Assembly (NCBI RefSeq): GCF_025685655.1
Contig: NZ_JAGSYG010000002.1
Span: forward strand, 124,001 to 188,000
Source of the DNA: Acidicapsa ligni
Lineage (GTDB): Bacteria; Acidobacteriota; Terriglobia; Terriglobales; Acidobacteriaceae
Length of the DNA stretch: 64,000 nucleotides
Direction: 5' to 3'
The notes beneath the pieces were generated by a model that saw nothing but the letters and a program-made list of their open reading frames with translations, was not told where the DNA came from and ran no database searches. Positions 1 to 7,776 of this stretch are shown here, in pieces. Numbering within the stretch: position 1 is the stretch's first letter; each line of letters starts with the position of its first letter. The translations under genes and the position numbers were made by a program.

Positions 1-1190
1 TTGAGGCGTTTAACCGCATGATGGCCTCAATCGAAGAACAGCGCTCCGGGCTGAGCGATACTCTCTCATTGCTTGATTCCATGCTGGCGAATGCGCCTAT
101 TGGGTTGGCCTTTTTTGACCGCCGCTGCCGGTTTGTGCGGGTCAATCGGATTTTTGCCGACACTACGGGAATTCCGCTGAGCCGGCATCTTGGGCGGCCA
201 CTGTCGGAGGTTTTGCCGGCCGCTGTTGCACTCCAATTGGAAAAGACGATTCTGGGTGTCTTTGAAAATGACGAGCCGGTACGCGATCTGGAGTTGACGG
301 GGACGGCGTTGGGAACCACTCGTCCGTGGACATGGATTACCTCTGCGTATCCGATCCGCACCACGCCCAGCCAGGTTCGCTGGGTTGGGTTGATCGTGAT
401 GGACGCGAGCGACCGCAAGCGCGGCGAGGAAGCGCTGCGTAAGACGGAGAAACTGGCTGCGACCGGCAGGCTGGCTGCCTCCATCGCACACGAAATCAAC
501 AATCCTCTGGAGGCGATCACGAACCTGTTGTACCTGCTGATCAACTATTCGGGACTGGAAGAGCCAGCCCTGGGTTATGCGGTCATGGCGGATCACGAGG
601 TTCGGCGCATCTCGGAGATCACCCAGCAGACGTTGCGGTTTTACCGGCAGTCCACGCTGCCTGCGTTGGCCAATCTCTCGGAATTGCTCGATTCGGTGCT
701 GAGCCTGCACCAGGGACGGCTGCGCAACCTGGGGATTGAAGTCAAGCGGAAATATGATGCGAAGACCACGCTCTATTGTTTTGCAGGAGAACTGCGGCAG
801 GTGTTTGCCAACCTGGTAGGCAACGCGATTGACGCGATGCCGGAGGGTGGGCGGTTGGAGGTTCGAGCGCGACGCTCCCGAGACTGGAGCAATCCGTCGC
901 GCACCGGAGTTCGCTTCCAGGTGGCGGATACGGGGTCCGGTATGCAGCCAGAGGTGCGCAAGCATATCTTTGAGCCTTTTTTCACGACCAAGGAAGTGAC
1001 CGGAACAGGACTCGGGTTGTGGGTGAGTTGGGAGATCGTGGTCAAGCACCACGGTTCGATTCGCGTGCGAAGCAGGTCGAATGCAGATGGAGGCAAGTCC
1101 GGTACGGCCTTTGAGCTGTTCTTTCCGGATGAGCCAGAGTTGGTCACTGCGCAGGAAGTAGAACAGGCGGAGATATCCGCGCCTGCCTGA
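1..1190 (+). CDS. Sensor histidine kinase, 5' end outside window
   Basis: The reading frame is open to the left edge, and the residues just before the two Met codons (18 and 21) read EAFNR, as at the end of a HAMP linker, so the true start is outside. Counting from the Met at 18, a PAS domain covers about 19-135, HisKA follows with H158 in HEINNPLEAI, and a HATPase_c domain carries the N box NLVGNAIDAM, DTGSGM and GTGLGL. It should autophosphorylate on H158 and pass phosphate to a response regulator; the input signal is unknown. No membrane segment is in the visible part. No response regulator lies beside it and the next gene is convergent. Confidence 0.93.
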   Translation, partial: EAFNRMMASIEEQRSGLSDTLSLLDSMLANAPIGLAFFDRRCRFVRVNRIFADTTGIPLSRHLGRPLSEVLPAAVALQLEKTILGVFENDEPVRDLELTGTALGTTRPWTWITSAYPIRTTPSQVRWVGLIVMDASDRKRGEEALRKTEKLAATGRLAASIAHEINNPLEAITNLLYLLINYSGLEEPALGYAVMADHEVRRISEITQQTLRFYRQSTLPALANLSELLDSVLSLHQGRLRNLGIEVKRKYDAKTTLYCFAGELRQVFANLVGNAIDAMPEGGRLEVRARRSRDWSNPSRTGVRFQVADTGSGMQPEVRKHIFEPFFTTKEVTGTGLGLWVSWEIVVKHHGSIRVRSRSNADGGKSGTAFELFFPDEPELVTAQEVEQAEISAPA

Positions 1191-1223
1191 TGTTCCTGGC
1201 CTGATATTCCGGAAGAGATCTGT

Positions 1224-3485
1224 TTAGTTGGGGAGCTTGATCGTGTCCGGTAGCAGGTCCGGATAGGAGTTCTCGGCGGGGAGGGCTTTCTGCTGATGGC
1301 TGAAGCAGCTACCGGAGCTTTGCGACGGCGTTCCATGGGAACGCGTGACATGCAGGCGGTCCATCAGGATGACGCGAACGCGCTGCCCCTCGACTGATTC
1401 GGGTAGAGCGCTGCTTACCTTCTTACGATCCACAAAAAGGACGATCGCTGCGTCGCCGGGGTTATCCAGACTTTGCCCGACCCCTACGCCGAAGATTGCC
1501 GGGTTGGACTTCAGAAGCGTGGCTGCATTGCGCTGTTTGACAGCCAATACCTGGGCCAGAGACGCGGCATGCGGCTGTGGAGTGGCTGCGGCCGCTTCGT
1601 TGGGAATTACGAGTGTTGGAAGACCGCCGATGGTGGCTGGGGGAGTTCCAACATAGCCTGGCTCAACGTAGAAGGCTACGGCGCCTTCTTCCGGATGATC
1701 TTTGCTGGCGGCAGGGCCGACGCGCACGATTCCGGTAGAGGGGCCCTGGGACTGCTGGGCCAGCTGTTGAGCGAGCGGCAGGGCCGCCTCGACGCGCTCC
1801 AGTTCAATCGAACCCAGTTTGGCATAGCTTGCCGTTACTGAACTTGAGGTATCGTCCGAGAGTTTCTGGCTGCTGTAGCTGAGGCAGGAGACGGGGTGAT
1901 CCGGGCCTCCGACAAAACTGTAACTGGTCTGGCCGGCCACTCCGGGAACCTGGCTGTTCAGCGCGCCGAGTACATCTGAAACCGGATTCGCGATGGCGTG
2001 CTCCACTCCATCCGCATCGGTGCCACCGGCGAAGAACAGGCCTACGGGCTCCGCGTTAGCTGTATCGACCACCAGGGCACCGGAGTCACCGGCATCGCTG
2101 AAACTTGTGCCGGAAATGGCGATCTGGTTGGTGAAAGTCTTGGTCATGGAGTGGCTGGTTTCAGCGCAATCGGTGAAGTAGTCCACCACGACGTCGACAT
2201 TCATTGCAGAGACGCTGGCGCAGGTCAGTCCGGTCGTCCTGCCGCTCTTGGCGACCATCATGCCGAGCGATGCTGCCTGACCCTTACCGCTGGTGGATGA
2301 GATTCCCAGGGGAGCTGCGGCGAGGGAGCCGTCCTGCTGCTTGGTTCCCAGCTCCAGAATGCTGCCTTTGAGATCCACCGCGCCGGAGGCGACACGAGCG
2401 ATGGCCGCGTCCACGTTGGTGGCGGGCGAGGTCAAGGCGGGATAGCCGGTGAGGTTGGCGATGGGGGTGGTGCCGGGGCCGACGCCGTAGGGAGTGCATC
2501 CGTTATCGATCAGCCCGGGCTGGATGATGGTTTCGCCGATAAGGGATTGGTCGCTGCGCGCCAGCACGTGATTGTTGCTGAGCACATACTGGTTTCCGCT
2601 GGTGTCCTGCAGCAACGCGCCGAGGGTGCCGCCACAGCAGTCGGAGAGTGAGCCCAGGCTTGCGTCGTAATCCGTATTGCTGCCACTGGATGAGCCGAGT
2701 TGTACCGGAGCTGCGAGATGGGCCTGGTGTCCGACTGGATTGCTGTTGATTCCGGAGGAGTTGAGAAGCACGCGCGTCCAGCTTCGCGTGGCGGATTTTG
2801 TGGGGGAGCTGCCCACATATCCGACAACATACACGAGCACAGGCGTTGCAATCGTTGCGGGCGCTGCATAGGTGACCGTGCAGACGGTGTATGCGGGGTT
2901 GGCGCTGCTGACGGAACTGCGGGTGCAGTGAGGTTGGGAGAGTGTGCCTGCGTCGCTGGGTGTTCCTGCGGTGTCGCTGGCGAGGGCAAAATGGATGCTG
3001 GCGCTGCCGCCGACTTCGGTCATGGACCCGGAGATCGACACGGTTCCATTCGCTCCCAGTGCCAGATTTTCAGGCGTGAGCGGCTGTAGAAACCCGGGAG
3101 TCACGGTGAGGTCTGCGGTGCTCTCGGTCAGGCTGAACTGGCTGGCTTGCTTTGCCGGTACGGCGCTGACGGTAACGTTTGCCTCGTCCTGGGTGAGATA
3201 GCTGGGCGGCGTATAAAGGCCATTCGCGCTGATGCTGCCTGCGCCTGCGGTCGGGTCTCCGCCAGTCACGGACCACTCTACTTTGGCCGGTTCGCCGGTG
3301 GACAGGGTGGCCGAGTATTGCGTGGTGCGGCTGGTGTCCACCTGGGTCGTCGCGGCGTGGATCGATACCCTGGTCGCACCTGCGATGTCTGTCCCGGAGG
3401 CAGATACATGTCCACCGCAGCCCGCAACGGCGAGGATCGCCGGGGCCAGTACGACAGCGGAAGCATGGAGCGGGTTCAGACGCAA
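1224..3485 (-). CDS. Secreted lipoprotein with Ig-like region and trypsin-like protease domain
   Basis: 753 residues. The N-terminus is a lipoprotein signal peptide with lipobox LAVAGC (Cys23), so it is probably membrane-anchored outside the cytoplasm. Residues 38-130 look like a bacterial Ig-like (BIG) domain ending in LTVTPG. A chymotrypsin-fold region follows: NNHVLA (H306), NVDAAIARV (D359) and DAGDSGALVV (S468) give a plausible His-Asp-Ser triad. The C-terminal 200 residues repeat VGPAASKDHPEEGAVAFYVE / VGVGQSLDNPGDAAIVLFVD-like segments and fit no family I recognise. The start is TTG: an in-frame stop lies 15 nt upstream and there is no Met before residue 156. Substrate unknown; it could be an inactive or binding protein. 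Confidence 0.8.
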   Translation of the reverse strand: MRLNPLHASAVVLAPAILAVAGCGGHVSASGTDIAGATRVSIHAATTQVDTSRTTQYSATLSTGEPAKVEWSVTGGDPTAGAGSISANGLYTPPSYLTQDEANVTVSAVPAKQASQFSLTESTADLTVTPGFLQPLTPENLALGANGTVSISGSMTEVGGSASIHFALASDTAGTPSDAGTLSQPHCTRSSVSSANPAYTVCTVTYAAPATIATPVLVYVVGYVGSSPTKSATRSWTRVLLNSSGINSNPVGHQAHLAAPVQLGSSSGSNTDYDASLGSLSDCCGGTLGALLQDTSGNQYVLSNNHVLARSDQSLIGETIIQPGLIDNGCTPYGVGPGTTPIANLTGYPALTSPATNVDAAIARVASGAVDLKGSILELGTKQQDGSLAAAPLGISSTSGKGQAASLGMMVAKSGRTTGLTCASVSAMNVDVVVDYFTDCAETSHSMTKTFTNQIAISGTSFSDAGDSGALVVDTANAEPVGLFFAGGTDADGVEHAIANPVSDVLGALNSQVPGVAGQTSYSFVGGPDHPVSCLSYSSQKLSDDTSSSVTASYAKLGSIELERVEAALPLAQQLAQQSQGPSTGIVRVGPAASKDHPEEGAVAFYVEPGYVGTPPATIGGLPTLVIPNEAAAATPQPHAASLAQVLAVKQRNAATLLKSNPAIFGVGVGQSLDNPGDAAIVLFVDRKKVSSALPESVEGQRVRVILMDRLHVTRSHGTPSQSSGSCFSHQQKALPAENSYPDLLPDTIKLPN

Positions 3486-3545
3486 AATGAAACTCTGCTT
3501 TCAAAACAAAGGTATTGTGCGGCCAGATTCATTTCCATTGCCGAC

Positions 3546-4394
3546 TTACGAAATTACCCTGCGCAGGAAGCCGCGTACACCAAAACGGCCCAGGATTGCC
3601 AGGAAGATCGTCAGCGCGAGAAGGATAGCCCACTCAGGCATGTGATGAACACCCGGAGTGACAGCCGCGCGTAGACCCTCACTGATATATACGATTGGAT
3701 TGAAGAGAACGGCAATCTGTAACCAGCGTATTTTTTCCAGATAGGCCCACGGGTAGTAGACGCATCCCAAAAAGGTAATCGGCACGACGATGATGGAAAA
3801 AACCAGCCCAATCTGCTTGGGACTGACGATGGAGCCGATGGCCAGCCCGAGGGAACCGGCCAACAGGCTCGACATGATCAGGACGATGATCAGCAATGGC
3901 CAGTTATGGAAGTCGGGATAGACCGGCGTCGCTGGAATCAGGATCGCCATGGGAATGACCGAGAGTGCGGCGACTATGCTTTGCATCGCGCTGAAGCAGA
4001 CTTTTTCGAGTGCGACGACGGCTACGGGCACGGGGCACATGACGCGGTCGTCAATCTCGCGGGTAACGCCAAATTCGGTCGAGAGCGGCAGGGCGACGGC
4101 GGCGATACCGCTGAACATGATTGCCACGGCCATCAGGCCCGGCAGCAGGACGGTTCCAAAACTGGGGCCAGCCGCGGACGCCATCGGATTGCCGCTTGCT
4201 ATGTGTGGCATAACAAAGGTGAAGACGAAGAGGAAGAGCAGAGGCTGCATGCCGACGCGGAGCAGGAACGGCATCAGCTCCCGGCTCAGCACACGCAGAT
4301 CGCGGAGGTACAGTCCCCAGAAGGCTTTCAGGAACATGCTTTGTTTGGATGGAGTCTTCTGGGACGGAATCCCCTGGATGGATGAATTACTCAC
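3546..4394 (-). CDS. ABC-2 type transporter permease
   Basis: 282 residues with six predicted hydrophobic segments and the ABC-2 / DrrB-like layout: a soluble N-terminus, PLLFLFVFTFVMPHIASG as first membrane segment, and a conserved VPITFLGCVYYPW stretch before the last loop. It forms the membrane part of an exporter with the ATPase encoded just upstream. Its start is GTG, overlapping the ATPase stop codon by 8 nt (GTGAGTAA), so the two are translationally coupled. Substrate cannot be told from sequence; relatives export drugs, polysaccharides or lipids. Confidence 0.88.
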   Translation of the reverse strand: MSNSSIQGIPSQKTPSKQSMFLKAFWGLYLRDLRVLSRELMPFLLRVGMQPLLFLFVFTFVMPHIASGNPMASAAGPSFGTVLLPGLMAVAIMFSGIAAVALPLSTEFGVTREIDDRVMCPVPVAVVALEKVCFSAMQSIVAALSVIPMAILIPATPVYPDFHNWPLLIIVLIMSSLLAGSLGLAIGSIVSPKQIGLVFSIIVVPITFLGCVYYPWAYLEKIRWLQIAVLFNPIVYISEGLRAAVTPGVHHMPEWAILLALTIFLAILGRFGVRGFLRRVIS

Positions 4395-5349
4395 GCAAGT
4401 CCCTCCCCGTCAGTTGGATGAAGACTGTTTCCAGACTCGGTTCGGTGATGGAAATGTCTCTCAGGCCGAGTTTTGCGCAGGACTGAATGATCTCCGGAAG
4501 CAGGCCATCGACGTTGCCTGCAAAAACGCGCAGGCCGTCGGGCAGGGTTTCGGCGCTCTTTACGCCTTCGCGCAGGCGCAGATCGGAGGCAAGGGCCTCG
4601 GCTCCGGCGATATTGCGCAATTTGAGGTCGATGATGGTCTGGGCGCCGTGCGTATCTTTCAAGTGCTGCGGCGATCCCAGGGCCAGCACTTTGCCGCGGT
4701 CCACAACAGCAACGCGGTCGGAGAGCTCGTCGGCCTCTTCCATATAGTGCGTGGTCAGGACGACGGTGATGCCTTCTTTGCGCAGTCCCTGCACGGCGGT
4801 CCACATGGCAATGCGGCTTTGCGGATCGAGGCCTGCGCTTGGTTCATCCAGAAACAAAACTTTGGGCCGATGAGCAATGGCTCGTGCGATCTGCACACGC
4901 TGCGCCAGTCCGCCGGAGAGTTGCGAAGGGTACGCGTCCTTGCGCTCGGTCAGCAGGAACTGGGCCAGTAGTTCACTGGCGCGCGCCTTGGCCTGAGCGT
5001 TGGAAAATCCAAAATAACGGCAGTGGTAGTAGATGTTTTCAAAGATGGTCAGGGAGCGGTCGAGCGTGTTGTACTGCGGAACGACGCCGATAAACTGTCG
5101 TGCCTGGGATGGCTGCTTCACAACGTCGATCCCGGCAATGCGCACTTTGCCGCTGGTGGGCAGTGTGCGGGTGGTGCAGATGCTGATGGTGGTGGTCTTG
5201 CCTGCGCCGTTTGGCCCAAGCAGGCCGAAGATTTCACCCTGGCGTACAGTCAGATCGATCCCGTCCAGGGCGACTACTCGCTGCTTGGCATCGTAGACCT
5301 TGGTAAGTTGTTCTATTTCAACAATCAATTCGGGATTTTGATCCGGCAT
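4387..5349 (-). CDS. ABC transporter ATP-binding protein (DrrA/NodI-like)
   Basis: 320 residues. Walker A GPNGAGKT, Q-loop VVPQYN, signature LSGGLAQR, Walker B KVLFLDEPSAGLD and switch His in LTTHYMEEAD are all intact, so it should hydrolyse ATP. The 80-residue C-terminal extension after the nucleotide domain is typical of DrrA/CcmA-type exporter ATPases. It is the first gene of a two-gene operon with the ABC-2 permease. A perfect 19-bp palindrome 35 bp upstream of the ATG suggests control by a dimeric repressor. Confidence 0.93.
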   Translation of the reverse strand: MPDQNPELIVEIEQLTKVYDAKQRVVALDGIDLTVRQGEIFGLLGPNGAGKTTTISICTTRTLPTSGKVRIAGIDVVKQPSQARQFIGVVPQYNTLDRSLTIFENIYYHCRYFGFSNAQAKARASELLAQFLLTERKDAYPSQLSGGLAQRVQIARAIAHRPKVLFLDEPSAGLDPQSRIAMWTAVQGLRKEGITVVLTTHYMEEADELSDRVAVVDRGKVLALGSPQHLKDTHGAQTIIDLKLRNIAGAEALASDLRLREGVKSAETLPDGLRVFAGNVDGLLPEIIQSCAKLGLRDISITEPSLETVFIQLTGRDLRE

Positions 5350-5383
5350 CAGGATGGGCTCATTGTGGGCGGGGAAGTTTGCA

Positions 5384-5402
5384 CCTGTAATCAGATTACA
5401 GG
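5384..5402. promoter_or_regulatory. Perfect 19-bp palindrome, candidate operator
   Basis: CCTGTAATC-A-GATTACAGG: two 9-bp arms around a single base, 35 bp upstream of the ABC ATPase start codon and downstream of the oxidoreductase stop codon. Size and position fit the operator of a TetR, GntR or MarR type dimer. No such regulator gene is adjacent. The arms are too AT-rich and the centre too tight for a transcription terminator. Confidence 0.5.
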
Positions 5403-5456
5403 AAAGGTGGTTTACTTGCCCCCGGATTCCCGTCTAGATCCGGTCCAGGAGCAAGT

Positions 5457-6476
5457 CTAGTTTGCTGAGATTACAATCTTGCCAAAATGGGCTCCGGATT
5501 CCATTCGACGCAGGGCAAGGGGAAATTCGGTAAAGGGGAAGACTTGATCGATCACCGGCTTGAGTCCTGAAAGCGAGATTGCCTTGTTCATCGCAATGAA
5601 CTGAGCGCGCGAACCGACATAGACGCCGTGAATGCGGGCCTGTTTGGTGAGGATGGGGCGGACATCGAGAACCTCTGCTGCGCCGGTTAAAACGCCGATC
5701 TGTGCGATCACGCCTCCGTGGCAGATGGCGCGGATTGAGCGCGGAAGTGTTCCTGCGCCGCCGACCTCGACGACCAGGTTGACGCCGGCGCCGGCGGTCT
5801 GCTCCATCGCCCATTTTTCCCAGTCAGGGCTGGTGCGATAATTCAGTCCGGCATCGAGACCGAGTGTCCTGGCGCGTTCGAGCTTTTCGTCGCTGCTGGA
5901 GATGCCCAGCACCTTTGCCCCGGCTAGTTTGGCGAATTGCAGTGCGAAGATGGAGACGCCTCCCGTTCCCTGAATCAGGACGGTATCGCCCGGTTTTACG
6001 CTAGTTGCGGTGAAGAGGGCGTTCCAGGCGGTAAGGGCTGCGCAGGGCAGTGTGGCGGCCTCTTCGTAGTTCAGATGGTCGGGGATGCGCACCAGACCTG
6101 TCTCGCGCAGGACGATTTCCGTGGCCAGTACGCCGTCGATATCGCCGCCTAAGGCTCCTTTGGAGTGCGCGGCAGAGGGTGCGCCGTCCTCCCAGTTCTG
6201 CCAGAAACAGCCTGCTACGCGGTCACCGGTTTTCCATTGCTGTACGTCTGCGCCAACGGCAACTACTTCGCCTACGCCATCGGAACAGGGAATGCGGGGC
6301 AGCGCCAGGCGAGGATTGTATTTGCCCTCGACGACCATCAAGTCTCGGAAATTGAGAGAGATAGCGTGAATGCGAACCAGGACTTCGTTGGCATGGAGTG
6401 AGGCCGGTGAGATGGAATTACGATTTGCCAGAATCAGCGAATCGATGCCAAAAGCGGGGATTTGCCATTGCTGCAA
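5457..6476 (-). CDS. MDR-family NAD(P)-dependent alcohol dehydrogenase / quinone oxidoreductase
   Basis: About 339 residues. N-terminal GroES-like fold (NEVLVRIHAISLNFRDLMV, IPCSDGVGEVVAVG) and a Rossmann half with the nucleotide motif GTGGVS, where VLIQGTGGVSIFALQFAK precedes VLGISSS. The structural zinc cysteine cluster of classical alcohol dehydrogenases is missing, as in zinc-independent quinone oxidoreductases and enoyl reductases. I prefer the TTG at 6476 because AGGAG lies 9 nt upstream and the protein then begins MQQWQIPAFGID, as in relatives; an open frame extends 10 codons further. It ends 54 bp upstream of the palindrome before the ABC operon. Substrate unknown. Confidence 0.88.
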   Translation of the reverse strand: MQQWQIPAFGIDSLILANRNSISPASLHANEVLVRIHAISLNFRDLMVVEGKYNPRLALPRIPCSDGVGEVVAVGADVQQWKTGDRVAGCFWQNWEDGAPSAAHSKGALGGDIDGVLATEIVLRETGLVRIPDHLNYEEAATLPCAALTAWNALFTATSVKPGDTVLIQGTGGVSIFALQFAKLAGAKVLGISSSDEKLERARTLGLDAGLNYRTSPDWEKWAMEQTAGAGVNLVVEVGGAGTLPRSIRAICHGGVIAQIGVLTGAAEVLDVRPILTKQARIHGVYVGSRAQFIAMNKAISLSGLKPVIDQVFPFTEFPLALRRMESGAHFGKIVISAN

Positions 6477-6556
6477 GATTGGTTCTCCTATATTTAGGGC
6501 CAGCAAAGATGGCCCTTACCCTCGGTTGTCGAGCGCATACAACGTACAATGGATAC

Positions 6557-6811
6557 ATGGCCCGAGGTTGGGAAAGCAAATCGGTGGAGGAGCAAATGGC
6601 AGCAAGCCAGCAGCAATCGTCCGTTTTTTCTGGAAGTGCACAAGATTTGCGGAAGCAACAAGTGGATAAAGCACACGTCGCCCGTCAACTGCAGGCGTTG
6701 AATCTGCAGAAGGAAAACATCCTTGGGCAGCGGACTTCGAACCCTGGCCGTCGTGCCGCGTTAGAAGCAGCGTTGGCTCATGTCGAGGCTCAGATCAAGG
6801 CGCTCGACTAA
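6557..6811 (+). CDS. Small conserved MARGWES-type protein, unknown function
   Basis: 84 residues beginning MARGWESKSVEEQ, a start I recognise from acidobacterial small hypothetical proteins. The second half (residues 30-84) is rich in Leu, Ala, Gln and Lys, contains no Gly or Pro apart from a short NPGRR break, and should form two helices. The open frame extends upstream to 6398, but that part is antisense to the oxidoreductase gene and its promoter, so the ATG at 6557 is more likely. No clear Shine-Dalgarno sequence. Divergent from the oxidoreductase, convergent with the SDR gene. Function not known. Confidence 0.7.
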   Translation: MARGWESKSVEEQMAASQQQSSVFSGSAQDLRKQQVDKAHVARQLQALNLQKENILGQRTSNPGRRAALEAALAHVEAQIKALD

Positions 6812-6844
6812 TTCAATCAATTCAATTTTCGCGATGATTCGCTG

Positions 6845-6874
6845 CGGCAGCAGGGGCACAGGTCCCTGCTGCCG
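6845..6874. terminator. Hairpin between convergent genes
   Basis: 11-bp perfect arms (CGGCAGCAGGG / CCCTGCTGCCG) around an 8-nt loop, between the stop codons of the small MARGWES gene and the SDR gene. It lacks a clear T run on either side, so it may act as a weak bidirectional terminator or 3'-end stabiliser. Confidence 0.5.
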
Positions 6875-6896
6875 TACGTGTTTAGCCGCTACATCT

Positions 6897-7691
6897 TTAA
6901 CGGGTGTTTCCAGTTGTGCCTGCCTGCTCGCGATGGAAGAGCAGGGAATTAGCCTGCCCAACGGGCGTCATCAGGACGTGGGCGATGTTCACGTGCGCCG
7001 GGCGGCTGACTGCCCAGACGATGGCGTCGGCAACGTCGACGGGGGAGAGCGGAGTGATTCCCTGGTAGACCTTGGCTGCACGAGTTTCGTCCCCGCGAAA
7101 ACGTACCTTGCTGAAATCGGTCTCGACCATACCGGGATCGATGCTGGTAACGCGGACCGGCGTGCCCAGTACATCCTGGCGCAGACCGTCGTTGATGGCC
7201 TTTTCTGCAGCCTTGGTGGCGCAGTAGACGGCTCCGTTGGGATAGGTAAGCTCGCCTGCTGTCGAGCCCATGTTCACCACGTGACCGGAACCGCGCTCGA
7301 CCATGCCGGGAACAACTGCGCGGGTGACGTAGAGCAGGCCCTTTACGTTGGTGTCGATCATCTCGTCCCAGTCCTCGATGTGGCCCTGGTAGAGTTTGTC
7401 CAGTCCACGGCTCAGACCGGCGTTGTTTATCAGGACATCAATCGCTGACCACTCGGCAGGCAGCGCTGCAATTGCAGCGGCTACGGCGGGCTGTTTCTGC
7501 ACATCGAGTTCGAAGGCGTGGACAGCCTGTGCGCCTGCTTCGAGAGCTTTGCTGGCAACGGCGGAGAGTTTGTCCTGGCGGCGTGCGGCAAGCAGCAGCC
7601 GCGCTCCCTCGGAGGCAAAGGCATAAGCCGTGGCCTCGCCGATTCCGGAGCTGGCCCCGGTAATGAAGACGATTTTTGCTTTAAGACTCAT
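6897..7691 (-). CDS. SDR-family NAD(P)-dependent oxidoreductase (YdfG-like)
   Basis: 264 residues. TGASSGIG cofactor motif near the N-terminus, NNAG in the fourth strand, catalytic Ser in NMGSTAG and YCATK for the Tyr-Lys pair: a complete classical short-chain dehydrogenase. The motif order and RALDAP-like C-terminal region resemble YdfG-type 3-hydroxy acid / serine dehydrogenases, but the substrate is a guess. The frame is open 13 codons upstream; the Met before SLKAKIVFITG was taken as start because it sets the usual distance to the first strand. Monocistronic by context. Confidence 0.9.
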   Translation of the reverse strand: MSLKAKIVFITGASSGIGEATAYAFASEGARLLLAARRQDKLSAVASKALEAGAQAVHAFELDVQKQPAVAAAIAALPAEWSAIDVLINNAGLSRGLDKLYQGHIEDWDEMIDTNVKGLLYVTRAVVPGMVERGSGHVVNMGSTAGELTYPNGAVYCATKAAEKAINDGLRQDVLGTPVRVTSIDPGMVETDFSKVRFRGDETRAAKVYQGITPLSPVDVADAIVWAVSRPAHVNIAHVLMTPVGQANSLLFHREQAGTTGNTR

Positions 7692-7776
7692 GCACACAGT
7701 GTAGCTAAGAGTTGCCGGAAGCTGGAGCATTCTGCCTCTAAAGCGCGAACATGGAATGCCTCTGCAGTGTGCTTGC

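Noticed and set aside
66-1052. 328-codon frame antisense to the histidine kinase
   Set aside because: The kinase carries all expected motifs; the antisense frame reads as Arg/Gln-rich noise.
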